From Sepiola atlantica (Eukaryota; Mollusca; Cephalopoda; Sepiida; Sepiolidae): 64,000 nt of DNA. The notes under the pieces were generated by a model. The model worked only from the letters and a program-made list of their open reading frames with translations, was not told the origin of the DNA and searched no databases. A program made the translations under genes and the position numbers. Location: assembly GCA_963556195.1 (NCBI GenBank), contig CAUVYP010000582.1, positions 158,001 to 222,000 of the forward strand, read 5' to 3'. Positions 1 to 12,919 of this stretch are shown here, piece after piece. Numbering within the stretch: the stretch's first letter is position 1; each line of letters opens with the position of its first letter.

Positions 1-642
1 TGAAGTACCAAGTTTCAGAAGTGCAGCTCTTGTACTGCCGGAGATATGTCGATACAAACTGAATACGCAAAACATCAACAAAATTTAGCGCGTTTTAAAG
101 TTGATATCGCTTTTGTTTATAACTTCCACATTTATTCGAATTGTGCAACGAAACTTTGCAGACAGTCTGGAACAGGCCTTTACTACTCAAGTACCAAGTT
201 TCAGAAGTGCAGCTCTTGTACTGCCGGAGATATGTCGATACAAACTGAATACGCAAAACATCAACAAAATTTAGCGCGTTTTAAAGTTGATATCGCTTTT
301 GTTTATAACTTCCATATTTATTCGAATTGTGCAACGAAACTTTGCAGACAGTCGTGGAGACACATTTTCTACTGAAGTACCAAGTTTCAGAAGTGCAGCT
401 CTTGTAGTGCCGGAGATATGTCGATACAAACTGAATACGCAAAACATCAACAACATTTAGCGCGTTTTAAAGTTGATATCGCTTTTGTTTATAACTTCAA
501 CATTTATTCGAATTGTGCAACGAAACTTTGCAGACAGTCGCGGAGACACATGTTCTACTGAAGTACCAAGTTTCAGAAGTGCAGCTCTTGTACTGCCGGA
601 GATATGTCGATACAAACTGAATACGCAAAACATCAACAAAAT

Positions 643-2500
643 TTAGCGCGTTTTAAAGTTGATATCGCTTTTGTTTATAACTTCCACATTTATTCGAATT
701 GTGCAACGAAACTTTGCAGACAGTCTCGAATAGGCCTTTTCTACTGAAGTACCAAGTTTCAGAAGTGCAGCTCTTGTACTGCCGGAGATATGTCGATACA
801 AACTGAATACGCAAAACATCAACCAAATTTAGCGCGTTTTAAAGTTGATATCGCTTTTGTTTATAACTTCCACATTTATTCGAATTGTGCAACGAAACTT
901 TGCAGACAGTCGCGGAGACACATGTTCTACTGAAGTACCAAGTTTCAGAAGTGCAGCTCTTGTACTGCCGGAGATATGTCGATACAAACTGAATACGCAA
1001 AACATCAACAAAATTTAGCGCGTTTTAAAGTTGATATCGCTTTTGTTTATAACTTCCATATTTATTCGAATTGTGCAACGAAACTTTGCAGACAGTCGTG
1101 GAGACACATGTTCTACTGAAGTACCAAGTTTCAGAAGTGCAGCTCTTGTACTGCCGGAGATATGTCGATACAAACTGAATACGCAAAACATCAACAAAAT
1201 TTAGCGCGTTTTAAAGTTGATATCGCTTTTGTTTATAACTTCAAGATTTATTCGAATTGTGCAACGAAACTTTGCAGACAGTCGCGGAGACACATGTTCT
1301 ACTGAAGTACCAAGTTTCAGAAGTGCAGCTCTTGTACTGCCGGAGATATGTCGATACAAACTGAATACGCAAAACATCAAAAAATTTAGCGCGTTTTAAA
1401 GTTGATATCGCTTTTGTTTATAACTTCCACATTTATTCGAATTGTGCAACGAAACTTTGCAGACAGTCTCGAATAGGCCTTTTCTACTGAAGTACCAAGT
1501 TCCAGAAGTGCAGCTCTTGTACTGCCGGAGATATGTCGATACAAACTGAATACGCAAAACATCAACAAAATTTAGCGCGTTTTAAAGTTGATATCGCTTT
1601 TGTTTATAACTTCCACATTTATTCGAATTGTGCAACGAAACTTTGCAGACAGTCTCGAATAGGCCTTTTCTACTGAAGTACCAAGTTTCAGAAGTGCAGC
1701 TCTTGTACTGCCGGAGATATGTCGATACAAACTGAATACGCAAAACATCAACCAAATTTAGCGCGTTTTAAAGTTGATATCGCTTTTGTTTATAACTTCC
1801 ACATTTATTCGAATTGTGCAACGAAACTTTGCAGACAGTCGCGGAGACACATGTTCTACTGAAGTACCAAGTTTCAGAAGTGCAGCTCTTGTACTGCCGG
1901 AGATATGTCGATACAAACTGAATACGCAAAACATCAACAAAATTTAGCGCGTTTTAAAGTTGATATCGCTTTTGTTTATAACTTCCATATTTATTCGAAT
2001 TGTGCAACGAAACTTTGCAGACAGTCGTGGAGACACATGTTCTACTGAAGTACCAAGTTTCAGAAGTGCAGCTCTTGTACTGCCGGAGATATGTCGATAC
2101 AAACTGAATACGCAAAACATCAACAAAATTTAGCGCGTTTTAAAGTTGATATCGCTTTTGTTTATAACTTCAAGATTTATTCGAATTGTGCAACGAAACT
2201 TTGCAGACAGTCGCGGAGACACATGTTCTACTGAAGTACCAAGTTTCAGAAGTGCAGCTCTTGTACTGCCGGAGATATGTCGATACAAACTGAATACGCA
2301 AAACATCAAAAAATTTAGCGCGTTTTAAAGTTGATATCGCTTTTGTTTATAACTTCCACATTTATTCGAATTGTGCAACGAAACTTTGCAGACAGTCTCG
2401 AATAGGCCTTTTCTACTGAAGTACCAAGTTCCAGAAGTGCAGCTCTTGTACTGCCGGAGATATGTCGATACAAACTGAATACGCAAAACATCAACAAAAT
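643..2500. repeat. Tandem pair of 929-bp five-mers
   Basis: 643-1571 and 1572-2500 are adjacent near-identical units of five monomers. Each contains one 185-bp monomer (starting 1201 and 2130) in which the C of CATCAAC is lost. Each also has the same series of other markers: CATCAACCAAA, CTTCCATATT, CTTCAAGATT and AAGTTCCAG. Sharing a single-base deletion plus several substitutions indicates a recent duplication. Confidence 0.88.
1201..1385. repeat. 185-bp monomer, deletion lineage 1
   Basis: The motif CATCAACAAAATTT near the monomer end is CATCAAAAAATTT here, one base short. The same change occurs only in the monomer starting at 2130, exactly 929 bp away, so the two derive from one event. 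Confidence 0.9.
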
Positions 2501-5390
2501 TTAGCGCGTTTTAAAGTTGATATCGCTTTTGTTTATAACTTCCACATTTATTCGAATTGTGCAACGAAACTTTGCAGACAGTCTGGAACAGGCCTTTACT
2601 ACTGAAGTACCAAGTTTCAGAAGTGCAGCTCTTGTACTGCCGGAGATATGTCGATACAAACTAAATACGCAAAACATCAACCAAATTTAGCGCGTTTTAA
2701 AGTTGATATCGCTTTTGTTTATAACTTCCACATTTATTCGAATTGTGCAACGAAACTTTGCAGACAGTCTAGAACAGGCCTTTTCCACTGAAGTACCAAG
2801 TTTCAGAAGTGCAGCTCTTGTACTGCCGGAGATATGTCGATACAAACTGAATACGCAAAACATCAACAAAATTTAGCGCGTTTTAAAGTTGATATCGCTT
2901 TTGTTTATAACTTCCACATTTATTCGAATTGTGCAACGAAACTTTGCAGACAGTCTCCAATAGGCACTTTCACCTGAAGTACCAAGTTTCAGAAGTGCAG
3001 TTCTTGTACTGCCGGAGATATGTCGATACAAACTGAATACGCAAAACATCAACAAAATTTAGCGCGTTTTAAAGTTGATATCGCTTTTGTTTATAACTTC
3101 CACATTTATTCGAATTGTGCAACGAAACTTTGCAGACAGTCTGGAACAGGCCTTTACTACTCAAGTACAAAGTTTCAGAAGTGCAGCTCTTGTACTGCCG
3201 GAGATATGTCGATACAAACTGAATACGCAAAACATCAACAAAATTTAGCGCGTTTTAAAGTTGATATCGCTTTTGTTTATAACTTCCACATTTATTCGAA
3301 TTGTGCAACGAAACTTTGCAGACAGTCTGGAACAGGCCTTTACTACTCAAGTACCAAGTTTCAGAAGTGCAGCTCTTGTACTGCCGGAGATATGTCGATA
3401 CAAACTGAATACGCAAAACATCAACAAAATTTAGCGCGTTTTAAAGTTGATATCGCTTTTGTTTATAACTTCCATATTTATTCGAATTGTGCAACGAAAC
3501 TTTGCAAACAGTCGTGGAGACACATGTTCTACTGAAGTACCAAGTTTCAGAAGTGCAGCTCTTGTAGTGCCGGAGATATGTCGATACAAACTGAATACGC
3601 AAAACATCAACAAAATTTAGCGCGTTTTAAAGTTGATATCGCTTTTGTTTATAACTTCAACATTTATTCGAATTGTGCAACGAAACTTTGCAGACAGTCG
3701 CGGAGACACATGTTCTACTGCAGTACCAAGTTTCAGAAGTGCAGCTCTTGTACTGCCGGAGATATGTCGATACAAACTGAATACGCAAAACATCAACAAA
3801 ATTTAGCGCGTTTTAAAGTTGATATCGCTTTTGTTTATAACTTCCACATTTATTCGAATTGTGCAACGAAACTTTGCAGACAGTCGTGAATAGGCCTTTT
3901 CTACTGAAGTACCAAGTTTCAGAAGTGCAGCTCTTGTACTGCCGGAGATATGTCGATACAAACTGAATACGCAAAACATCAACCAAATTTAGCGCGTTTT
4001 AAAGTTGATATCGCTTTTGTTTATAACTTCCACATTTATTCGAATTGTGCAACGAAACTTTGCAGACAGTCGCGGAGACACATGTTCTACTGAAGTACCA
4101 AGTTTCAGAAGTGCAGCTCTTGTACTGCCGGAGATATGTCGATACAAACTGAATACGCAAAACATCAAAAAAATTTAGCGCGTTTTAAAGTTGATATCGC
4201 TTTTGTTTATAACTTCCATATTTATTCGAATTGTGCAACGAAACTTTGCAGACAGTCGTGGAGACACATGTTCTACTGAAGTACCAAGTTTCAGAAGTGC
4301 AGCTCTTGTACTGCCGGAGATATGTCGATACAAACTGAATACGCAAAACATCAACAAAATTTAGCGCGTTTTAAAGTTGATATCGCTTTTGTTTATAACT
4401 TCAAGATTTATTCGAATTGTGCAACGAAACTTTGCAGACAGTCGCGGAGACACATGTTCTACTGAAGTACCAAGTGTCAGAAGTGCAGCTCTTGTACTGC
4501 CGGAGATATGTCGATACAAACTGAATACGCAAAACATCAACAAAATTTAGCGCGTTTTAAAGTTGATATCGCTTTTGTTTATAACTTCCACATTTATTCG
4601 AATTGTGCAACGAAACTTTGCAGACAGTCTCGAATAGGCCTTTTCTACTAAAGTACCAAGTTTCAGAAGTGCAGCTCTTGTACTGCCGGAGATATGTCGA
4701 TACAAACTGAATACGTAAAACATCAAAAAAATTTAGCGCGTTTTAAAGTTGATATCGCTTTTGTTTATAACTTCCACATTTATTCGAATTGTGCAACGAA
4801 ACTTTGCAGACAGTCTGAAACAGGCCTTTACTACTGAAGTACCAAGTTTCAGAAGTGCAGCTCTTGTACTTCCGGAGATATGTCGATACAAACTGAATAC
4901 GCAAAACATCAACCAAATTTAGCGCGTTTTAAAGTTGATATCGCTTTTGTTTATAACTTCCACATTTATTCGAATTGTGCAACGAAACTTTGCAGACAGT
5001 CTAGAACAGGCCTTTACCACTGAAGTACCAAGTTTCAGAAGTGCAGCTCTTGTACTGCCGGAGATATGTCGATACAAACTGAATACGCAAAACATCAATA
5101 AAATTTAGCGCGTTTTAAAGTTGATATCGCTTTTGTTTATAACTTCCACATTTATTCGAATTGTGCAACGAAACTTTGCAGACAGTCTCCAATAGGCACT
5201 TTCACCTGAAGTACCAAGTTTCAGAAGTGCAGTTCTTGTACTGCCGGAGATATGTCGATACAAACTGAATACGCAAAACATCAACAAAATTTAGCGCGTT
5301 TTAAAGTTGATATCGCTTTTGTTTATAACTTCCACATTTATTCGAATTGTGCAACGAAACTTTGCAGACAGTCTCCAATAGGCACTTACC

Positions 5391-8300
5391 ACTGAAGTCC
5401 CAAGTTTCAGAAGTGCAGCTCTTGTACTGCCGGAGATATGTCGATACAAACTGAATACGCAAAACATCAACAAAATTTAGCGCGTTTTAAAGTTGATATC
5501 GCTTTTGTTTATAACTTCCACATTTATTCGAATTGTGCAACGAAACTTTGCAGACAGTCTGGAACAGGCCTTTACTACTCAAGTACAAAGTTTCAAAAGT
5601 GCAGCTCTTGTACTGCCGGAGATATGTCGATACAAACTTAATACGCAAAACATCAACAAAATTTAGCGGGTTTTAAAGTTGATATCGCTTTTGTTTATAA
5701 CTTCCACATTTATTCGAATTGTGCAACGAAACTTTGCAGACAGTCACGGAGACACATGTTCTACTGAAGTACAAAGTTTCAGAAGTGCAGCTCTTGTACT
5801 GCCGGAGATATATCGATACAAACTGAATACGCAAAACATCAACCAAATTTAGCGCGTTTTAAAGTTGATATCGCTTTTGTTTATAACTTCCACATTTATT
5901 CGAATTGTGCAACGAAACTTTGCAGACAGTCTGGAACAAGCCTTTACTACTGAAGTACCAAGTTTCAGAAGTGCAGCTCTTGTACTGCCGGAGATATGTC
6001 GATACAAACTGAATACGCAAAACATCAACAAAATTTAGCGCGTTTTAAAGTTGATATCGCTTTTGTTTATAACTTCCACATTTATTCGAATTCTGCAACG
6101 AAACTTTGCAGACAGTCGTGGAGACACATTTACTACTGAGGTACCAAGTTTCAGAAGTGCAGCTCTTGTACTGCCGGAGATATGTCGATACAAACTGAAT
6201 ACGCAAAACATCAACAAAATTTAGCGCGTTTTAAAGTTGATATCGCTTTTGTTTATAACTTCCACATTTATTCGAATTGTGCAACGAAACTTTGCAGACA
6301 GTCTGGAACAGGCTTTTACTACTCAAGTACAAAGTTTCAGAAGTGCAGCTCTTGTACTGCCGGAGATATGTCGATACAAACTTAATACGCAAAACATCAA
6401 CAAAATTTAGCGCGTTTTAAAGTTGATATCGCTTTTGTTTATAACTTCCACATTTATTCGAATTGTGCAACGAAACTTTGCAGACAGTCGCGGAGACACA
6501 TGTTCTACTGAAGTACAAAGTTTCAGAAGTGCAGCTCTTAGAATGCCGGAGATATATCGATACAAACTGAATACGCAAAACATCAACAAAATTTAGCGCG
6601 TTTTAAAGTTGATATCGCTTTTGTTTATAACTTCCACATTTATTCGAATTGTCCAACGAAACTTTGCAGACAGTCTGGAACAGGCCTTTACTACTGAAGT
6701 ACCAAGTTTCAGAAGTGCAGCTTTGTACTGCCGGAGATATGTCGATACAAACTGAATACGCAAAACATCAACAAAATTTAGCGCGTTTTAAAGTTGATAT
6801 CGCTTTTGTTTATAACTTCCACATTTATTCGGATTCTGCAACGAAACTTTGCAGACAGTCGTGGAGACACATGTTCTACTGAAGTACCAAGTTTCAGAAG
6901 TGCAGCTCTTGGAATGCCGGAGATATGTCGATACAAACTGAATACGCAAAACATCAACAAAATTTAGCGCGTTTTAAAGTTGATATCGCTTTTTTTTATA
7001 ACTTCCACATTTATTCGAATTGTGCAACGAAACTTTGCAGACAGTCGCGGAGACACATGTTCTACTGAAGTACCAAGTTTCAGAAGTGCAGCTCTTGTAC
7101 TGCCGGAGATATGTCGATACAAACTGAATACGCAAAACATCAACAAAATTCAGCGCGTTTTAAAGTTGATATCGCTTTTGTTTATAACTTCCACATTTAT
7201 TCGAATTGTGCAACGAAACTTTGCAGACAGTCGCGGAGACACATTTTCTACTGAAGTACCAAGTTTCAGAAGTGCAGCTCTTGTACTGCCGGAGATATGT
7301 CGATACAAACTGAATACGCAAAACATCAACAAAATTTAGCGCGTTTTAAAGTTGATATCGCTTTTGTTTATAACTTCCACATTTATTCGAATTGTGCAAC
7401 GAAACTTTGCAGACAGTCTCGAATAGGCCTTTTCTACTGAAGTACCAAGTTTCAGAAGTGCAGCTCTTGTACTGCCGGAGATATGTCGATACAAACTGAA
7501 TACGCAAAACATCAACAAAATTTAGCGCGTTTTAAAGTTGATATCGCTTTTGTTTATAACTTCCACATTTATTCGAATTGTGCAACGAAACTTTGCAGAC
7601 AGTCGCGGAGACACATTCACTACTGAAGTACCAAGTTTCAGAAGTGCAGCTCTTGTACTGCCGGAGATATGTCGATACAAACTGAATACGCAAAACATCA
7701 ACAAAATTTAGCGCGTTTTAAAGTTGATATCGCTTTTGTTTATAACTTCCACATTTATTCGAATTGTGCAACGAAACTTTGCAGACAGTCGCGGAGACAC
7801 ATTTCGTACTGAAGTACCAAGTTTCAGAAGTGCAGCTCTTGTACTGCCGGATATATGTCGATACAAACTGAATACGCAAAACATCAACAAAATTTAGCGC
7901 GTTTTAAAGATGATATCGCTTTTGTTTATAACTACCACATTTATTCGAATTGTGCAACAAAACTTTGCAGACAGTATCGAATAGGCCTTCCCCACTGATA
8001 TACCCAGTTTCAGAAGTGCAGCTTTTGTACTGCCGGAGATATGTCGATACAAACTGAATACGCAAAACATCAACAAAATTTAGCGCGTTTTAAAGTTGAT
8101 ATCGCTTTTGTTTATAACTTCCACATTTATTCGAATTGTGCAACGAAACTTTGCAGACAGTCGCGGAGACACATTTTCTACTGAAGTACCAACTTTCAGA
8201 AGTGCAGCTCTTGTACTGCCTTAGATATGTCGATACAAACTGAATACGCAAAACATCAACAAAATTTAGCGCGTTTTAAAGTTGATATCGCTTTTGTTTA

Positions 8301-10311
8301 TAACTTCCACATTTATTCGGATTCTGCAACGAAACTTTGCAGACAGTCGTGGAGACACATGTTCTACTGAAGTACCAAGTTTCAGAAGTGCAGCTCTTGG
8401 AATGCCGGAGATATGTCGATACAAACTGAATACGCAAAACATCAACAAAATTTAGCGCGTTTTAAAGTTGATATCGCTTTTTTTTATAACTTCCACATTT
8501 ATTCGAATTGTGCAACGAAACTTTGCAGACAGTCGCGGAGACACATGTTCTACTGAAGTACCAAGTTTCAGAAGTGCAGCTCTTGTACTGCCGGAGATAT
8601 GTCGATACAAACTGAATACGCAAAACATCAACAAAATTTAGCGCGTTTTAAAGTTGATATCGCTTTTGTTTATAACTTCCACATTTATTCGAATTGTCCA
8701 ACGAAACTTTGCAGACAGTCGCGGAAGCACATGTTCTACTGAAGTAGCAAGTTTCAGAAGTGCAGCTCGTGTACTGCCGGAGATATGTCGATACAAACTG
8801 AATACGCAAAACATCAACAAAATTTAGCGCGTTTAAAAGTTTATATCGCTTTTTTTTATAACTTCCACATTTATTCGAATTCTGCAACGAAACTTTGCAG
8901 ACAGTCGCGGAGACACATTTTCTACTGAAGTACCAAGTTTCAGAAGTGCAGCTCTTGTACTGCCGGAGATATGTCGATACAAACTGAATACGCAAAACAT
9001 CAACAAAATTTAGCGCGTTTTAAAGATGATATCGCTTTTGTTTATAACTTCCACATTTATTCGAATTGTGCAACAAAACTTTGCAGACAGTATCGAATAG
9101 GCCTTCTCCACTGATATACCCAGTTTCAGAAGTGCAGCTCTTGTACTGCCGGAGATATGTCGATACAAACTGAATACGCAAAACATCAACAAAATTTAGC
9201 GCGTTTTAAAGTTGATATCGCTTTTGTTTATAACTTCCACATTTATTCGAATTGTGCAACGAAACTTTGCAGACAGTCGCGGAGACACATTTCGTACTGA
9301 AGTACCAAGTTTCAGAAGTGCAGTTCTTGTACTGCCGGAGATATGTCGATACAAACTGAATACGCAAAACATCAACAAAATTTAGCGCGTTTTAAAGTTG
9401 ATATCGCTTTTGTTTATAACTTCCACATTTATTCGAATTGTGCAACAAAACTTTGCAGACAGTCTCGAATAGGCCTTTTCTACTGAAGTACTAAGTTTCA
9501 GAAGTGCAGCTCTTGTACTACCGGAGATATGTCGATACTAACTGAATACGCAAAACATCAACAACATTTAGCGCGTTTTAAAGTTGATATCGCTTTTGTT
9601 TATAACTTCCACATTTATTCGAATTGTGCAACGAAACTTTGCAGACAGTCGCGGAGACACATGTACTACTGAAGTACTAAGTTTCAGAAGTGCAGCTCTT
9701 GTACTGCCGGAGATATGTCGATACAAACTGAATACGCAAAACATAAATAAAATTTAGCGCGTTTTAAAGTTGATATCGCTTTTGTTTATAACTTCCACAT
9801 TTATTCGAATTGTGCAACGAAACTTTGCAGACAGTCGGTGAGACACATTTTCTACTGAAGTACCAAGTGTCAGAAGTGCAGCTCTTGTACTGCCGGAGAT
9901 ATGTCGATACAAACTGAATACGCAAAACATCAACAAAATTTAGCGCGTTTTAAAGTTGATATCGCTTTTGTTTATAACTTCCACATTTATTCGAATTGGG
10001 CTACGAAACTTGGCAGACAGTCGCGGAGACACATTTTCTACTGAAGTACCAAGTTTCAGAAGTGCAGCTCTTGTACTCGCGGAGATATGTCGATACAAAC
10101 TGAATACGCAAAACATCAACAAAATTTAGCGCGTTTTAAAGTTGATATCGCTTTTGTTTATAACTCTCACATTTATTCGAATTGTGCAATGAAACTTTGC
10201 AGACAGTATCGAATAGGCCTACTCTACTGAAGTACCCAGTTTCAGAAGTGCAGCTCTTGTACTGCCGGATATATGTCGATACAAACTGAATACGCAAAAC
10301 ATCAACAAAAT
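5391..10311. repeat. Heterogeneous satellite block with short local duplications
   Basis: No single HOR covers this stretch. Short matches exist. 5477-5850 matches 6221-6590 at 744 bp (GTACAAAG marker). 6778-7149 matches 8266-8637 at 1,488 bp, with shared CGGATTCTGC, CTTGGAATGCC and an eight-T run. The monomer starting at 7894 matches 9010 at 1,116 bp, and again 12920 (TATCGAATAGGCCTT followed by GATATACCCAG). 9754-10125 resembles 13106-13477, sharing ACATAAATAAAA and ATTGGGCTACG. Private substitutions are more frequent here than further right. Confidence 0.78.
6593..6777. repeat. 185-bp monomer, deletion lineage 2 (single copy)
   Basis: CAGCTCTTGTACTG reads CAGCTTTGTACTG here, one base short. 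I find this deletion in no other monomer of the window, so it has not been amplified within it. Confidence 0.85.
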
Positions 10312-12919
10312 TTAGCGCGTTTTAAAGTTGATATCGCTTTTGTTTATAACTTCCACATTTATTCGAATTGTGCAACGAAACTTTGCAGACAGTCGCGGAA
10401 ACACATGTTCTACTGAAGTACCAAGTTTCAGAAGTGCAGCTCTTGTACTGCCGGAGATATGTCGATACAAACTGAATACGCAAAATATCAACAAAATTTA
10501 GCGCGTTTTAAAGTTGATATCGCTTTTGTTTATAACTTCTACATTTATTGTAATTGTGCAACGAAACTTTGCAGACAGTCTCAGAAAAGGCCTTTTCTAC
10601 TGAAGTACCAAGTTTCAGAAGTGCAGCTCTTGTACTGCCGGAGATATGTCGATACAAACTGAATACGCAAAACATCAACACAATTTAGCGCGTTTTAAAG
10701 TTGATATCGCTTTTGTTTATAACTTCTACATTTATTCGAATTGTGCAACGAAACTTTGCAGACAGTCGCGGAGACACATTTTCTACTGAAGTACCAAGTT
10801 TCAGAAGTGCAGCTCTTGTACTGCCGGAGATATGTCGATACAAACTGAATACGCAAAACATCAACAAAATTTAGCGCGTTTTAAAGTTGATATCGCTTTT
10901 GTTTATAACTTCCACATTTATTCGAATTGTGCAACGAAACTTTGCAGACAGTCGCGGAGACACATTTTCTACTGAAGTACCAAGTTTCAGAAGTGCAGCT
11001 CTTGTACTGCCGGAGATATGTCGATACAAACTGAATACGCTAAACATCAACAAAATTTAGCGCGTTTTAAAGTTGATATCGCTTTTGTTTATAACTTCTA
11101 CATTTATTGTAATTGTGCAACGAAACTTTGCAGACAGTCTCAGAAAAGGCCTTTTCTACTGAAGTACCAAGTTTCAGAAGTGCAGCTCTTGTACTGCCGG
11201 AGATATGTCGATACAAACTGAATACGCAAAACATCAACAAAATTTAGCGCGTTTTAAAGTTGATATCGCTTTTGTTTATAACTTCTACATCTATTCGAAT
11301 TGTGCAACGAAACTTTGCAGACAGTCGCGGAGACACATTTTCTACTGAAGTACCCAGTTTCAGAAGTGCAGCTCTTGTACTGCCGGATATATGTCGATAC
11401 AAACTGAATACGCAAAACATCAACAAAATTTAGCGCGTTTTAAAGTTGATATCGCTTTTGTTTATAACTTCCACATTTATTCGAATTGTGCAACGAAACT
11501 TTGCAGACAGTCGCGGAAACACATGTTCTACTGAAGTACCAAGTTTCAGAAGTGCAGCTCTTGTACTGCCGGAGATATGTCGATACAAACTGAATACGCA
11601 AAATATCAACAAAATTTAGCGCGTTTTAAAGTTGATATCGCTTTTGTTTATAACTTCTACATTTATTGTAATTGTGCAACGAAACTTTGCAGACAGTCTC
11701 AGAAAAGGCCTTTTCTACTGAAGTACCAAGTTTCAGAAGTGCAGCTCTTGTACTGCCGGAGATATGTCGATACAAACTGAATACGCAAAACATCAACAAA
11801 ATTTAGCGCGTTTTAAAGTTGATATCGCTTTTGTTTATAACTTCTACATCTATTCGAATTGTGCAACGAAACTTTGCAGACAGTCGCGGAGACACATTTT
11901 CTACTGAAGTACCAAGTCTCAGAAGTGCAGCTCTTGTACTGCCGGAGATATGTCGATACAAACTGAATACGCAAAACATCAACAAAATTTAGCGCGTTTT
12001 AAAGTTGATATCGCTTTTGTTTATAACTTCTACATTTATTCGAATTGTGCAACGAAACTATGCAGACAGTCGCGGAGACACATTTTCTACTGAAGTACCA
12101 AGTTTCAGAAGTGCAGCTCTTGTACTGCCGGAGATATGTCGATACAAACTGAATACGCAAAACATCAACAAAATTTAGCGCGTTTTAAAGTTGATATCGC
12201 TTTTGTTTATAACTTCCACATTTATTCGAATTGTGCAACGAAACTTTGCAGACAGTCGCGGAGACACATTTTCTACTGAAGTACCAAGTTTCAGAAGTGC
12301 AGCTCTTGTACTGCCGGAGATATGTCGATACAAACTGAATACGCTAAACATCAACAAAATTTAGCGCGTTTTAAAGTTGATATCGCTTTTGTTTATAACT
12401 TCTACATTTATTGTAATTGTGCAACGAAACTTTGCAGACAGTCTCAGAAAAGGCCTTTTCTACTGAAGTACCAAGTTTCAGAAGTGCAGCTCTTGTACTG
12501 CCGGAGATATGTCGATACAAACTGAATACGCAAAACATCAACAAAATTTAGCGCGTTTTAAAGTTGATATCGCTTTTGTTTATAACTTCTACATCTATTC
12601 GAATTGTGCAACGAAACTTTGCAGACAGTCGCGGAGACACATTTTCTACTGAAGTACCAAGTCTCAGAAGTGCAGATCTTGTACTGCCGGAGATATGTCG
12701 ATACAAACTGAATACGCAAAACATCAACAAAATTTAGCGCGTTTTAAAGTTGATATCGCTTTTGTTTATAACTTCTACATTTATTCGAATTGTGCAACGA
12801 AACTTTGCAGACAGTCGCGGAGACACATTTTCTACTGAAGTACCAAGTTTCAGAAGTGCAGCTCTTGTACTGCCGGAGATATGTCGATACAAACTGAATA
12901 CGCAAAACATCAACAAAAT
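10312..12919. repeat. Trimer and tetramer HOR block (559 and 745 bp)
   Basis: Three trimers of 559 bp start at 10312, 10871 and 11430. The first contains monomers 10312, 10498 and 10685. Each trimer has one 187-bp monomer with TCAGAAAAGGCC in place of TCGAATAGGCC and with TATTGTAATTG. The third trimer is followed by an extra R monomer (11989), and 12175-12919 is a four-monomer unit of the same kind, giving 745-bp periods. Nearly all other monomers in this block carry the R cassette. Confidence 0.88.
10498..10684. repeat. 187-bp monomer, insertion lineage 3
   Basis: The cassette reads TCAGAAAAGGCC, one base longer than TCGAATAGGCC. The same 187-bp form starts at 11057, 11616 and 12361 and nowhere else. 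It also carries TTCTAC and TATTGTAATTG, so the four copies share one origin. Confidence 0.9.

Larger units (their letters stand above)
1..5390. repeat. Left HOR block, R-rich, about 3.16-kb unit
   Basis: About 10-1570 matches about 3170-4731 at an offset of 3,160 to 3,161 bp. Shared private changes include CTTGTAGTGCC (near 400 and 3560), ACTTCAACATT (near 492 and 3655) and ACTTCAAGATT (near 1239 and 4400). 2501-3058 matches 4733-5290 at exactly 2,232 bp (12 monomers), including the rare TCCAATAGGCACTTTCACC (2956 and 5188). The difference between the two offsets is one 929-bp five-mer. The right copy thus looks like the left copy with one five-mer fewer. Confidence 0.8.

Noticed and set aside
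46..375. Open frame of 109 codons starting at ATGTCGATAC, recurring throughout the window (for example 48039, 50085, 52875, 57153)
   Set aside because: It is the satellite monomer read through one altered stop. The same frame is closed by TGA in most monomers, other frames are equally open, and single-base indels break it, so there is no sign of coding selection.
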